Shown here piece by piece: positions 42,353 through 50,984 of a stretch of 64,000 nt of DNA. Position 1 is the first letter of the stretch. The number at the start of each line of letters is the position of its first letter. The notes beneath the pieces are model-generated. The model ran no database searches and was not told the DNA's origin. It saw only the letters and a list, made by a program, of their open reading frames with translations. The stretch is taken from positions 1 through 64,000 of the forward strand of contig NZ_BOOF01000032.1 of assembly GCF_016863095.1 (NCBI RefSeq), in the 5' to 3' direction. Origin of the DNA: Microbispora siamensis. Its GTDB lineage: Bacteria > Actinomycetota > Actinomycetes > Streptosporangiales > Streptosporangiaceae. The position numbers and the translations under genes were made by a program.

Positions 42353-43879
42353 ATGACCGCTCACCCGACCGTTTTGATCGTCGGCAGCGGCCCGACGGGG
42401 GCGACCTACGCGCGGGTGCTGCTGGAGCAGGTCCCGTCGGCGACCGTTCTCATGGTCGAGGCCGGTCCGGTGATCACCTCGCCGCCCGGTATGAACGTGA
42501 AGAACATTCCCTCCGCCGACGAGCAGGCGGCCGCGCGGCTGGCTTCGCAGGGGCGGGCCGGCGAGGCGGGCGTGTCGGGTATCCCGGGTGGTGTCGTCGT
42601 GGAGGGGACGATCACCGCGCGGCAGGGCACGCACCTCATCGGCCGTGCGGCCGAGGGCTCGCCCGGGATGCCGGCGGCGGCCGTCGCCACCTGTGTGGGC
42701 GGGCAGGGGGCGCATTGGACCTGCGCGACGCCCAGGCCCGCGGGAAGTGAGCGAATCACCTTCGTCGACGAGGCCGAGTGGGACGAGCACGTCGCTACCG
42801 CGGAGGGGCTGCTGCACGTCAACAAGGCCGCCTTCGGCGACTCGCCTCAGGCCGCGGCGATCCTCGAGCGTGTGCGCGAGGAGTTCGCAGCCGATGGGAT
42901 CGCGGTCCGCCCGCTGCCGGTGGCGGCGGATCCTCGGCCTGACGGAACTCTGCGGTGGAGCGGCACCGACGTCGTCCTCTGCCCCGTCCTTGACGACCCG
43001 CGTTTCACGCTGCGGCCGGAAACCCTGTGCGTACGGCTGGTCCGCGACGGTGACCGTGTCGTCGGTGCCGTCCTCAGGGACCTGAGCAGCGGCGTCGAGG
43101 AGGAGGTGCGCGCCGACGCCGTCGTCGTGGCGGCCGACGCGATCCGCACTCCCCAGCTGTTGTGGGCGTCGGGCATCCGGCCGGCGGCCCTGGGGCGCTA
43201 TCTCACCGAGCATCCGCTGGTCTTCGGCGTGGTGGCGGTCCGCGAAGGACTCCTGCCGTCGCAGCAGGGGGTTGCCACCCCGGTGGATCCGATCCGCGCC
43301 GTCGTCTCCATCGGCTACGACGAGGAGCGGCACCCGTACCATGCGCAGCTGATGTATTCGCCCGTCTGCCCGGTGCCGTTGCCGGAGGACAGCCCGCATC
43401 GTGACAACCCCGCGGGTTACGTGGGCATGGGCTGGGGGGTGCGCAAGTGGCCGCGGCCCGAGGACCGGCTCTTCTTCGACGACGAGCAGCCCGACGAGAA
43501 CGGACTGCCGAGCATCCGCATCGCCTACGAGCTCACCGAGCGCGAGCACGCGGAGCTCGAGCGGGCCCGCGCCCACCAGGCACGCGCCGCGGCGGCGCTG
43601 GGCGAGTTCGTGACGGGGACACCGGTGCTGATGCCCGCCGGGAGCTCCCTCCATTACATGGGCACCGTGCGCATGGGCCCCGCCGACGACGGCACGTGCG
43701 TGTGCGACCCCTGGTCGCGTGTGTGGGGCCTGTCCGGGCTGGTGCTGGCGGGCAACGGCCTCATTCCGACGGCGAACTCCTGCAACCCGACGTTGACCAG
43801 CGTCGCCCTGGCTGTGCGCGGCGCCCGGGCGCTCGCGGCCGAGTTGCGGGATGCCCGCGTCGTCGGGGCACGGCCGTGA
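42353..43879 (+). CDS. GMC-family FAD oxidoreductase 1 (pyranose oxidase/glycoside 3-oxidase-like)
   Basis: 508 residues from ATG42353 (GAGGAGG region upstream). FAD-binding VLIVGSGPTGATYARVLLEQ at the N-terminus; TCVGGQGAHWTCATPRPAG is the second flavin/substrate motif of pyranose-2-oxidase relatives. VVVAADAIRTPQLLWASGI and the C-terminal SLHYMGTVRMG (catalytic His) and NSCNPTLTSVALAV (catalytic Asn) complete the active site. No signal peptide, so it is cytoplasmic. Bacterial relatives oxidise C- or O-glycosides or sugars at C2 or C3 with O2; the C-glycoside 3-oxidase branch is favoured because deglycosidase-like alpha/beta subunits lie downstream. A terminator follows. The paralogue is at 45833. 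Confidence 0.88.
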   Translation: MTAHPTVLIVGSGPTGATYARVLLEQVPSATVLMVEAGPVITSPPGMNVKNIPSADEQAAARLASQGRAGEAGVSGIPGGVVVEGTITARQGTHLIGRAAEGSPGMPAAAVATCVGGQGAHWTCATPRPAGSERITFVDEAEWDEHVATAEGLLHVNKAAFGDSPQAAAILERVREEFAADGIAVRPLPVAADPRPDGTLRWSGTDVVLCPVLDDPRFTLRPETLCVRLVRDGDRVVGAVLRDLSSGVEEEVRADAVVVAADAIRTPQLLWASGIRPAALGRYLTEHPLVFGVVAVREGLLPSQQGVATPVDPIRAVVSIGYDEERHPYHAQLMYSPVCPVPLPEDSPHRDNPAGYVGMGWGVRKWPRPEDRLFFDDEQPDENGLPSIRIAYELTEREHAELERARAHQARAAAALGEFVTGTPVLMPAGSSLHYMGTVRMGPADDGTCVCDPWSRVWGLSGLVLAGNGLIPTANSCNPTLTSVALAVRGARALAAELRDARVVGARP

Positions 43880-43899
43880 GCATGTGGAGGAACTGCGAA

Positions 43900-43944
43900 C
43901 ACCGGCCTGCCGGGGTCCTGGTTCTCGACCCTCGCAGGCCGGTG
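43900..43944 (+). terminator. terminator after GMC oxidoreductase 1
   Basis: CACCGGCCTGC (43900-43910) pairs with GCAGGCCGGTG (43934-43944); inside the loop GGGTC and GACCC can extend the structure. It begins 20 bases after the stop codon and closes the first transcription unit of the island. Confidence 0.65.
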
Positions 43945-44130
43945 GCATGCCCGACGGGCCGAGCGTACGGTAGCTGATGGGTAATTGTGCATGTTTCCCG
44001 CTAAACTTGAGCGACGGTCGGGGTCGTCTCCTTTGAAGAGCGTGCCCGTCGGCTCGGCGCAGCGCCGCTAGCCGCGCACCCTGCCGCCGTCGGTGACCCC
44101 TCCCGTGGGTCGAGAAGGTGACTTCTCCCT

Positions 44131-45678
44131 GTGAATCCTCGTCTCGGGGCGGCGAACGGCCGTCCGGCTCGGCTGCGCCTGCTCTTCGTCGCGCAGATCG
44201 TCATCACCCTGCTCACCGCGCTCGACCAGACCATCGTCGCGACCGCGTTGCCCACCATCGTCGCCGACCTGGGCGGAGAACGGCAGACGGCATGGGTCTT
44301 CACCGCCTACACACTGGCGATGACCGTGGCGATGCCCGTCTTCGGACGTCTCGGCGACCTCCGCGGCCGCCGAGCGCTCTATCTCGCCTGCGTCGCCGGT
44401 TTCGTGCTCGCCTCCGTGCTGTGTGGCTTCGCGGCCGGCTTCTTCTCCCTGATCGCACTGCGGTTCGCCCAAGGGATCGGTGGGGGCGGAATCGTGGTGC
44501 TGGGCCAGGCGGTCGTCGCCGACGCCGTCCCCGCCCGGGACCGGGGCCGGTTCCTCGCGCCGATCGGCGCGGTTTTCGCGGTCGCGAGCGTCGTGGCGCC
44601 GCTGCTCGGCGGGGCGCTCACCGACACGGTGGGCTGGCGCTGGATCTTCTGGGTCAACGCGCCGCTGGGCGGGCTCGCTCTCCTCCTGGCCTTCCGGTCC
44701 GTCCCCCGGATCGTCCCAGAACGAACAGGGGAGAGGTTCGACACTGTCGGAGCGGTCCTGCTGGCCGTCTGGGCGACGGGTGTCGTCCTCGTCGCCGCGT
44801 GGGGCGGATCCACCTACCCCTGGTCGTCCCCGGTCATCCTGAGTACGGCCGGCCTCGTGCTTGTGGCCTTCGGGCTGTTCGTGCACCGGTGCCGCCGGCA
44901 TCCGCATCCGATCATCCCGATTTCGATCTTCCGGAACCGGACCGTCGTGATCAGCAGCGTGTTGGCGTTCGTCGTCGGCACCGGTGTCTTCGGCCTGGTC
45001 GGTTACGTGCCCGGCGTGATGCAGGCGGCGTTCGGTCTGTCCGCCACGCCCGCCGGAACGCTGATACTGCCCCTGGTCCTCGGTCTCATGGTGACGAGCC
45101 TGCTGGCCGGACACCGGATGGCGCGCACCGGTCGCTACCGCGACTTTCCGCTGCTCGGCTGTACGATCGCCGCCGCCGGCATGCTGGGTTTGGCCGCCGT
45201 CCGGACAAGCACCCCTGTTCTCCTCGTCGCGGTCTGGATCGGGGTGGTCGGCCTCGGCGTCGGCTGCTTCATGCAGATCAGCACCGTGGCGGTGCAGGAC
45301 GCCGTCACGGACCGGGTCGTCGGCACCGCGACCTCCACCGTCGCCCTCGTCCGGGAGGTCGGGGTGTCCATCGGAGCGGCAGCGCTGGGCGGCCTGCTGA
45401 GTGCCCGCCTCCTGAGCGGCCTGGGCGACCGGCGGTACCTGGCGGGGCTGTCGCCGGTGCAGTTGCGGACACTGTCTCCCGCCCTGAGACATGCCTATGC
45501 CGAGACCTACCTGGCGGCCCTCACGCCCCTGCTCCTGGGGCTGGTGCTGCTGTTCGTGGTGGCTCTCGCGGTGTCGCTGTTCCTCCCGGATCGCCGGCTG
45601 AGCGGTGGTGCTCGGACGACCGGGCAGGGACGGAACGAAGCGGTCGGCCATCAGGTCGCGTCGCACGAGGGCGGGTGA
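44131..45678 (+). CDS. MFS transporter, 14-helix DHA2 type
   Basis: 515 residues from GTG44131. About 14 hydrophobic segments; LDQTIVATALPTIVADLGG is the diagnostic first-helix motif of the DHA2 (EmrB/QacA) family, GRLGDLRGRRALYLACVAG is the loop 2-3 motif, and IALRFAQGIGGGGIVVLGQA belongs to motif C. DHA2 members are mostly proton-driven exporters. In this catabolic island it could export aglycones or inhibitory intermediates, or have been recruited for uptake. It stands alone between terminator-like sequence and the promoter of GMC oxidoreductase 2. Confidence 0.88.
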   Translation: MNPRLGAANGRPARLRLLFVAQIVITLLTALDQTIVATALPTIVADLGGERQTAWVFTAYTLAMTVAMPVFGRLGDLRGRRALYLACVAGFVLASVLCGFAAGFFSLIALRFAQGIGGGGIVVLGQAVVADAVPARDRGRFLAPIGAVFAVASVVAPLLGGALTDTVGWRWIFWVNAPLGGLALLLAFRSVPRIVPERTGERFDTVGAVLLAVWATGVVLVAAWGGSTYPWSSPVILSTAGLVLVAFGLFVHRCRRHPHPIIPISIFRNRTVVISSVLAFVVGTGVFGLVGYVPGVMQAAFGLSATPAGTLILPLVLGLMVTSLLAGHRMARTGRYRDFPLLGCTIAAAGMLGLAAVRTSTPVLLVAVWIGVVGLGVGCFMQISTVAVQDAVTDRVVGTATSTVALVREVGVSIGAAALGGLLSARLLSGLGDRRYLAGLSPVQLRTLSPALRHAYAETYLAALTPLLLGLVLLFVVALAVSLFLPDRRLSGGARTTGQGRNEAVGHQVASHEGG

Positions 45679-45750
45679 CAGGGGTGACGCGATTCCCGTG
45701 GCATCGGCACGGTTGATACCCGCTATCAGCAGGTACGTGGCCGCACAGCG

Positions 45751-45780
45751 TTGACCAGTTATGTTGAAAATCGGCAGAAT
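45751..45780 (+). promoter_or_regulatory. promoter/operator of the GMC2-deglycosidase operon (site 2)
   Basis: TTGACC at 45751-45756 and CAGAAT at 45775-45780 with 18-base spacing, 52 bases before ATG45833. The element TTATGTTGA, 7 bases, then CAGAAT is exactly repeated in the site at 55895, where it controls the ThuA operon. Confidence 0.55.
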
Positions 45781-45832
45781 TGCCACATTCGACGGCGTGC
45801 GCTGTGATCCCCCTCTCACCGAATGGAGCGGC

Positions 45833-47428
45833 ATGACCAGGTCCTTTCCCAACGCTGTCGACGTGGCGATCGTCGGCAGCGGGCCAACAGGCGCGGCGTA
45901 CGCCCGGATCCTGAGCGAGCAGGCTCCCCAAGCCGCCGTCGCCGTTTTCGAGTCAGGGCCGGTGCTCACCGACCCGCCCGGCATGCACGTGAAGAACATC
46001 GCCGACCCTGTGGCGAGGGTCGCCGCCCAGCGCAGCTCCGAGGGGTTGCGGCCGCACACGCAGAGCCCGGAGGGGCACTACCCCGACCCCTCGCGGCGGG
46101 TGGTGCGCCCGGGCACGCACCTGCTGCCTGACGGCTACCGGCAGCCGGGTGAGGACGGCCTGCCTGCGCTGGCGATGTCGACCAACGTCGGAGGCATGGG
46201 CGCCCACTGGACCGCCGCGTGCCCGCGACCCGGAGGCGCGGAGCGCATCGCGTTCCTGCCGGACCTCGACGAGCTGCTCGACGAGGCAGAGCGGCTCCTC
46301 GGCGTCGACCGGCACCCGTTCGACGACGCTCCTTATGCCGATGTGGTGCGGGCGCGGCTGGGAACGGAGTTCGACCCCAGCCGGCCCGAAGAACGGCGCG
46401 TGCGGCCGATGCCCCTCGCCGTCCGGCGACGGGCGGACGGCGCCCTTGCCTGGAGCGGCTCCGATGTCGTGTTCGGTGACACGACGAGGAACAACCCGAA
46501 CTTCCTGCTGTTCGCCGACGCGCAGGTGCGCCGCGTGCTCGTCGAGGACGGCAGGGCCGTCGGCGTGATCGTCCGGGACCGGATCGATGGCGGCGAGCGA
46601 GAGGTGCGTGCGCGGTTCGTCGTCGTCGCGGCCGATGCCCTGCGCACCCCACAGCTGCTCTACGCCTCGGGGGTGCGCCCTCCGGCGCTGGGCCGGTATC
46701 TCAACGACCAGCCGCAGATGATCTTCGCCGTACGGCTCCGCGACGTCAGCCGTCAGCCGGAGGCGGAGCACAGCCCGCGGGGAGACACCGCGATCGCCGA
46801 GGAGAGCGGCGTCTCCTGGGTCCCCTACATCGACGAAGAGCCCTTCCACGGCCAGGTCATGCAGCTCGACGCGTCCCCGATCCCGCTGCTGGACGAGGAC
46901 GAGCCCGCCCCGGGCACGATCGTGGGGCTCGGCTGGTTCTGCGGAAAGGACCTGCAGGAGTCCGACCGCATCGAGTTCGACGACTCCGCGACCGACGACT
47001 ACGGCATGCCGAAGCCACGGATCCACTACACGCTCACCCCGCGCGACCACGAGACCCTGGGGCGGGCGCGGGCGGCCATTCTGCGAGCCGCACGCGCGCT
47101 GGGCGACTTCATCGGCGACGAGCCGATGGTCCTCTCGCCCGGGGCGTCGCTGCACTACCAGGGCACGACCCGGATGGGCCCGGTCGACGACGACACCTCG
47201 GTATGCGCGCCCAACAGCGAGGTGTGGGGTGTGTCCGGCCTCTACGTGGCCGGCAACAACGTCATCCCGACCCCGATCGCCTGCAACCCGACCCTCACGT
47301 CGGTGGCCCTGGCGGTCGGCGGAGCCCGGGACATCGCGGCACGGCTCGCCGCCGAGCCCGAGGACACGAAGGACACGAAGGACACGAAGGACACGGCCGC
47401 GTCGACGGCCACGATCGGAGGGTGGTGA
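45833..47428 (+). CDS. GMC-family FAD oxidoreductase 2 (pyranose oxidase/glycoside 3-oxidase-like)
   Basis: 531 residues from ATG45833 (TGGAG upstream). Same architecture as the gene at 42353: VAIVGSGPTGAAYARILSEQ (FAD), STNVGGMGAHWTAACPRPGG, VVVAADALRTPQLLYASGV, SLHYQGTTRMG (His) and IACNPTLTSVALAV (Asn). It carries a longer insertion around residues 65-90 and a low-complexity C-terminal tail, DTKDTKDTKDT, encoded by 9-bp repeats. It starts an operon with the beta (47446) and alpha (47820) deglycosidase-like subunits, mirroring the oxidase-then-lyase order of C-glycoside breakdown (CarA/CarB/CarC). It is predicted to form the 3-keto glycoside used by those subunits. Confidence 0.88.
   Translation: MTRSFPNAVDVAIVGSGPTGAAYARILSEQAPQAAVAVFESGPVLTDPPGMHVKNIADPVARVAAQRSSEGLRPHTQSPEGHYPDPSRRVVRPGTHLLPDGYRQPGEDGLPALAMSTNVGGMGAHWTAACPRPGGAERIAFLPDLDELLDEAERLLGVDRHPFDDAPYADVVRARLGTEFDPSRPEERRVRPMPLAVRRRADGALAWSGSDVVFGDTTRNNPNFLLFADAQVRRVLVEDGRAVGVIVRDRIDGGEREVRARFVVVAADALRTPQLLYASGVRPPALGRYLNDQPQMIFAVRLRDVSRQPEAEHSPRGDTAIAEESGVSWVPYIDEEPFHGQVMQLDASPIPLLDEDEPAPGTIVGLGWFCGKDLQESDRIEFDDSATDDYGMPKPRIHYTLTPRDHETLGRARAAILRAARALGDFIGDEPMVLSPGASLHYQGTTRMGPVDDDTSVCAPNSEVWGVSGLYVAGNNVIPTPIACNPTLTSVALAVGGARDIAARLAAEPEDTKDTKDTKDTAASTATIGGW
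47363..47395 (+). repeat. 9-bp tandem repeat in the GMC2 C-terminus
   Basis: Three full copies of GACACGAAG plus a partial fourth encode a DTK tripeptide array in the disordered tail of the oxidoreductase. The number of copies is likely to vary among strains by slippage; the frame is kept because the unit is a multiple of three. Confidence 0.8.
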
Positions 47429-47445
47429 CCGTGCTGGAGGTCCCC

Positions 47446-47823
47446 ATGATCCAGACCCGGGGGTTCCGCAACCGGGCGGCCGGAGACGGCTTCGAGGTGC
47501 GGCTGCGGTTGCCGTACTACCGGGGCCTGTGGACCAACCTGATAGAGGGCGCGACGATCACCGTTGACGGTGAGCGCTTCGCTGCCGACGACATCGGCTG
47601 GAGCATCGGCGGTGTGCGGTACTCACCGGCCGAGTTGCGCGCCTCCGAGACCGCCCGCTGGCCTGTGGACGTTCCCGCGATCCTCGCGGTCCCGCGCCCG
47701 CGGCCGCTGTCGATCGGCTTCCACACCGTGGCCGCGGAACTGCGGCTGCGCATGTCGTACATCCCGGAGGAGCTTCAGCCGACGGTCTGGAGCGAGGAAC
47801 GCAGGTTGGTGATCACGCGATGA
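47446..47823 (+). CDS. C-glycoside deglycosidase beta-subunit-like protein (DUF6379), pair 1
   Basis: 125 residues from ATG47446 (CTGGAGG upstream); GTG47425, overlapping the GMC stop, is the alternative start. The small all-beta pattern is that of DUF6379: GFRNRAAGDGFEVRLRLPYY at the start, LIEGATITVDGERFAADDI, and a C-terminal strand series ending AAELRLRMSYIPEELQ. In characterised enzymes (CarC, DfgB, DgpB types) this subunit binds the TIM-barrel alpha subunit and shapes the site where a 3-keto C-glycoside is cleaved to aglycone and sugar. The alpha gene follows with a 4-base overlap (ATGA), a strong sign of a stoichiometric complex. Confidence 0.82.
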   Translation: MIQTRGFRNRAAGDGFEVRLRLPYYRGLWTNLIEGATITVDGERFAADDIGWSIGGVRYSPAELRASETARWPVDVPAILAVPRPRPLSIGFHTVAAELRLRMSYIPEELQPTVWSEERRLVITR

Positions 47824-48710
47824 CGGAGCCCCGGTTCGAGTACGGCGTCTCGCTCTACAGCTACACGGGCGAATACGGCGTGACGATGACGCTCGACGAC
47901 TGTGTCGAGGACGTGGCCGACCTCGGCGCGACCGGCCTGGAGATCCTCGGTGAGGCCCACGTTCAGGACTACCCGAACCCACCCGCGGCCTGGATCGACG
48001 CCTGGTTCGCCCGGCTTGAGCGGTACGGCCTCACGCCGACGTGCTACGGCTCCTGGGTGGACACCCGCCGGTTCGGTGGCCGTCCCATGACCGTGGACGA
48101 GGCCGTCTGGCAACTGGAGACCGACATCCGGCTGGCCGCGACGCTCGGCTTCCGCTTCGTACGCCCCAAGCTCGGGGTCGTCACCTCGGACCTGGAACCC
48201 GATCCGGTCTGGGAGCCCGCCACCGAGCGGGTGCTCGACCTCGCGGCGGAGAAGGGGATCGTCATCTGCCCGGAGATCCACTGGCCGTCCGTCATCAGGT
48301 CGAAGGTGGTCGACGACTACCTCGCCTTCATCGAGCGCACCGGCACCGAGCACTTCGGGCTGCTCATGGACACCGGCGTCTTCCAGACTCGGATGCACCA
48401 CCGCCGCGGAGGTGTCGCGAGCCGGCTCGGCGAAGGCTCGGCGCGTCCGCCGGAGGTGCCGGTCGTACCGGTGTCCGACCTCGAGGACGTGCTCGACCAC
48501 GTCGTCCACGTGCAGGCGAAGTTCTACGAGATCGACGACGACCTGAGGGACCAGTACATCCCATGGGCGGAATTCCTGGAGATCATCCTGCGCCGCGGGT
48601 GGTCGGGCTACCTCTCCAGTGAGTACGAGGGCGACTACGGCGTCGGCCGCGCGGCCGATCAACTTCGGCGCCAGCACGCCCTCATCCGGCGTCTCGTCAC
48701 CCCGGCCTGA
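47820..48710 (+). CDS. C-glycoside deglycosidase alpha-subunit-like TIM barrel, pair 1
   Basis: 296 residues from ATG47820, overlapping the beta-subunit stop. Xylose-isomerase-like TIM barrel: [20 protein letters not shown] at strand 1, RFVRPKLGV at strand 4. The four metal ligands are Glu in CPEIHWPSV, Asp in LLMDTGVFQ, His in [12 protein letters not shown] and Glu in [11 protein letters not shown], the E-D-H-E set of sugar isomerases and C-glycoside deglycosidase alpha subunits. It is predicted to cleave the C-C (or C-O) bond of 3-keto glycosides by acid/base elimination with a divalent metal. Its paralogues at 58480 and 62758 share the ligands and the HVxxKFY signature. Confidence 0.85.
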   Translation: MTEPRFEYGVSLYSYTGEYGVTMTLDDCVEDVADLGATGLEILGEAHVQDYPNPPAAWIDAWFARLERYGLTPTCYGSWVDTRRFGGRPMTVDEAVWQLETDIRLAATLGFRFVRPKLGVVTSDLEPDPVWEPATERVLDLAAEKGIVICPEIHWPSVIRSKVVDDYLAFIERTGTEHFGLLMDTGVFQTRMHHRRGGVASRLGEGSARPPEVPVVPVSDLEDVLDHVVHVQAKFYEIDDDLRDQYIPWAEFLEIILRRGWSGYLSSEYEGDYGVGRAADQLRRQHALIRRLVTPA

Positions 48711-48733
48711 TCGGTAGAACGAAGGGAACCGTA

Positions 48734-49744
48734 ATGTCGCGCCCGATCACCCTGTTCACCGGCCAGTGGGCCGACCTGCCGTTCGAGGAAGTGGCCCGGC
48801 TCGCCTCATCCTGGGGGTACGACGGCCTCGAGATCGCCTGCTGGGGTGACCACCTCGACCCCAACCGCGGCGCCGTCGACGACGCCTACCTCGACGAGAA
48901 GCGCGCCGTGCTCGACAAGTACGGCCTCAAGGTCTACGCGATCTCCAACCACCTCAAGGGACAGGCGGTCTGCGACGACCCGATCGACCAGCGGCACCGC
49001 GCCATGCTTCCGGACGCGATCTGGGGCGACGGCGACCCCGAGGGAGTCCGGCAGCGCGCGGCGGAGGAGATGAAGAACACCGCCCGCACCGCCGCCAGGC
49101 TCGGCGTGGACACCGTCGTCGGGTTCACCGGCTCGTCGATCTGGAAGTACGTGGCGATGTTCCCGCCCGTCTCCCAGGAGCTCGTCGACGCCGGCTACCA
49201 GGACTTCGCCGACCGGTGGAACCCGATCCTCGACGTCTTCGACGAGGTCGGCGTGCGCTTCGCGCACGAGGTCCACCCGTCGGAGATCGCCTACGACTAC
49301 TGGACGACGAAGCGGGCGCTGGAGGCCGTCAGGCACAGGCCGGCGTTCGGGCTGAACTGGGACCCGTCGCACTTCATGTGGCAGGACCTGGACCCGGTCG
49401 GGTTCATCCTGGAGTTCGCCGGCCGCATTTACCACGTGGACTGCAAAGACGTGAAGCTCAACGTGGGCGACGGCCGCAACGGCCGGCTCGGCTCGCACCT
49501 GGCCTGGGCGGACCTGCGCCGCGGCTGGGACTTCGTCTCCACGGGTCATGGCGACGTCCCGTGGGAGAAGTGTTTCCGCGCGCTCAACAGCATCGGCTAC
49601 TCCGGCCCGATCTCGGTCGAGTGGGAGGACGCCGGCATGGACCGGCTCGTGGGCGCTCCGGACGCGCTCGCGTTCGTGCGCGGCAAGCTCTTCGACGCCC
49701 CTGAGACCGCCTTCGACGCCGCCTTCGCGCGGAAGGAGGACTGA
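48734..49744 (+). CDS. sugar phosphate isomerase/epimerase family TIM barrel (336 residues)
   Basis: ATG48734 follows GAAGGGAACC. Xylose-isomerase-like barrel: [66 protein letters not shown] (Glu ligand), [19 protein letters not shown] (Asp/His), [11 protein letters not shown] (His) and [12 protein letters not shown] (Glu). The longer form with GLNWDPSHF and DCKDVK is typical of 3-keto-sugar or inosose-type epimerases and hydratases paired with Gfo/Idh/MocA enzymes. The next gene, a Gfo/Idh/MocA dehydrogenase, starts 3 bases downstream. Likely role: handling the sugar released by the deglycosidases. Confidence 0.85.
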   Translation: MSRPITLFTGQWADLPFEEVARLASSWGYDGLEIACWGDHLDPNRGAVDDAYLDEKRAVLDKYGLKVYAISNHLKGQAVCDDPIDQRHRAMLPDAIWGDGDPEGVRQRAAEEMKNTARTAARLGVDTVVGFTGSSIWKYVAMFPPVSQELVDAGYQDFADRWNPILDVFDEVGVRFAHEVHPSEIAYDYWTTKRALEAVRHRPAFGLNWDPSHFMWQDLDPVGFILEFAGRIYHVDCKDVKLNVGDGRNGRLGSHLAWADLRRGWDFVSTGHGDVPWEKCFRALNSIGYSGPISVEWEDAGMDRLVGAPDALAFVRGKLFDAPETAFDAAFARKED

Positions 49745-49746
49745 CG

Positions 49747-50925
49747 GTGACCGACGCCGCACGTCCGCCGCTGCGTGTGGCGATGATCGGCCATGGGTTC
49801 ATGGGGGCCGCGCACTCGCACGCCTGGCGGACCGCGCAGCGCTTCTTCGACCTGCCGCGCCGGATCGAGATGGTGGCCGTCGCCGGCCGCAACCCGGAGA
49901 CGCTGCGCGAGGCCGCCGACCGCTACGGCTGGTCAGAATGCGACACGGACTGGCGGCGCGTCGTGGAACGTGACGACATCGATCTCGTCGACGTCGTCAC
50001 GCCCGGTTCGGCGCACATGGAGGTGGCCGTCGCCGCGCTCGATGCAGGCAAGCACGTCCTGTGCGAGAAGCCGCTGGCCAACACCCTCGCGGAGGCCGGG
50101 GCCATGGCGGAGGCCGCGGCGAAGGCCCGGGAGCGCGGGGTGTTCGCGATGGTCGGCTTCACCTACCGCCGGGTGCCGGCCGTTCGGCTGGCGCGGGAAC
50201 TGGTCGAGTCAGGCGAGATCGGCCGGATCCGGCAGACCCGGGCGGTGTACCTGCAGGACTGGCTCAGCGACGAGAACGCGCCGCTGACCTGGCGCCTGGA
50301 CCGCTCGGCCGCCGGGTCCGGCGCGCTCGGCGACATCGGCGCCCACATCGTGGACGCCATCCAGTACGTGACCGGTCAGGAGCTCACCGGCGTGAGCGGA
50401 ATGACCCGGACCTTCGTGACCGAGCGGCCCATGCTGGAGGAGTCGGTCGGCCTCTCCGGCCGTGCCTCCGAGAGCCGGCGTGGGCCGGTGACCGTCGACG
50501 ACGCCGCGGTCTTCTTCGGCACGCTGAGTGGCGGCGGCCTGGCCACTTTCGAGGCGACCCGGATGGCCCCCGGGCGGAAGAACGCGCTGCGGTTCGAGAT
50601 CAGCGGCACGACCGGGGCCCTCGCCTTCGACCTCGAGGACCTCAACACCCTGCAGGTCTTCTCCTTCGCGGACGGCAACACCGCCGGCTTCCGCCGCGTG
50701 CTGGTCACCGAGCCGGAGCATCCGTACGTCGCGGCGTGGTGGCCGCCCGGCCACATGCTCGGGTACGAGCACGGCTTCACCCACCAGGTGCGCGATCTGG
50801 TGGCGGCCATCGACGCCGGCGAGCAGCCCCGCCCGTCCTTCGAGGAGGGACTCCAGGTGCAGCGGGTGCTGGAAGCGGTGGAGCGCAGCGCGGCCGCCGA
50901 CGCCCGCTGGACCCCGCTCACCTGA
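49747..50925 (+). CDS. Gfo/Idh/MocA family sugar dehydrogenase 2
   Basis: 392 residues from GTG49747, 3 bases after the previous stop (GGAAGGAGG upstream). Rossmann domain RVAMIGHGFMGAAHSHAWRT, E-K-P motif in HVLCEKPLANTLAEAGAM, and GSGALGDIGAHIVDAIQYVT carrying D-x-G-x-H. The C-terminal half includes MAPGRKNALRFEISGTTG as in the paralogue at 40307 (TPGRKNRLWFSV). It oxidises or reduces a sugar hydroxyl with NAD(P). In this setting it may interconvert the keto sugar released from the glycoside or carry out the initial 3-oxidation. The two copies could serve different glycosides. Confidence 0.9.
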   Translation: MTDAARPPLRVAMIGHGFMGAAHSHAWRTAQRFFDLPRRIEMVAVAGRNPETLREAADRYGWSECDTDWRRVVERDDIDLVDVVTPGSAHMEVAVAALDAGKHVLCEKPLANTLAEAGAMAEAAAKARERGVFAMVGFTYRRVPAVRLARELVESGEIGRIRQTRAVYLQDWLSDENAPLTWRLDRSAAGSGALGDIGAHIVDAIQYVTGQELTGVSGMTRTFVTERPMLEESVGLSGRASESRRGPVTVDDAAVFFGTLSGGGLATFEATRMAPGRKNALRFEISGTTGALAFDLEDLNTLQVFSFADGNTAGFRRVLVTEPEHPYVAAWWPPGHMLGYEHGFTHQVRDLVAAIDAGEQPRPSFEEGLQVQRVLEAVERSAAADARWTPLT

Positions 50926-50984
50926 GCGGACCCGCCGACAGCCCGGCCGCGCCCGGCGAAGACGACAGAGAAGGAGCAATCATC

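Noticed and set aside
42588-43085. Frame inside the first GMC gene and similar embedded plus-strand frames in the catabolic island
   Set aside because: All lie inside genes with strong domain evidence and show Arg/Pro/Ser-rich shadow composition.
50061-50984. N-terminal extension of the A1 TIM-barrel frame through the Gfo/Idh/MocA gene
   Set aside because: The upstream 308 codons overlap the dehydrogenase in another frame and are low complexity; ATG50985 has GAAGGAG and begins the conserved WSYMDHW region.
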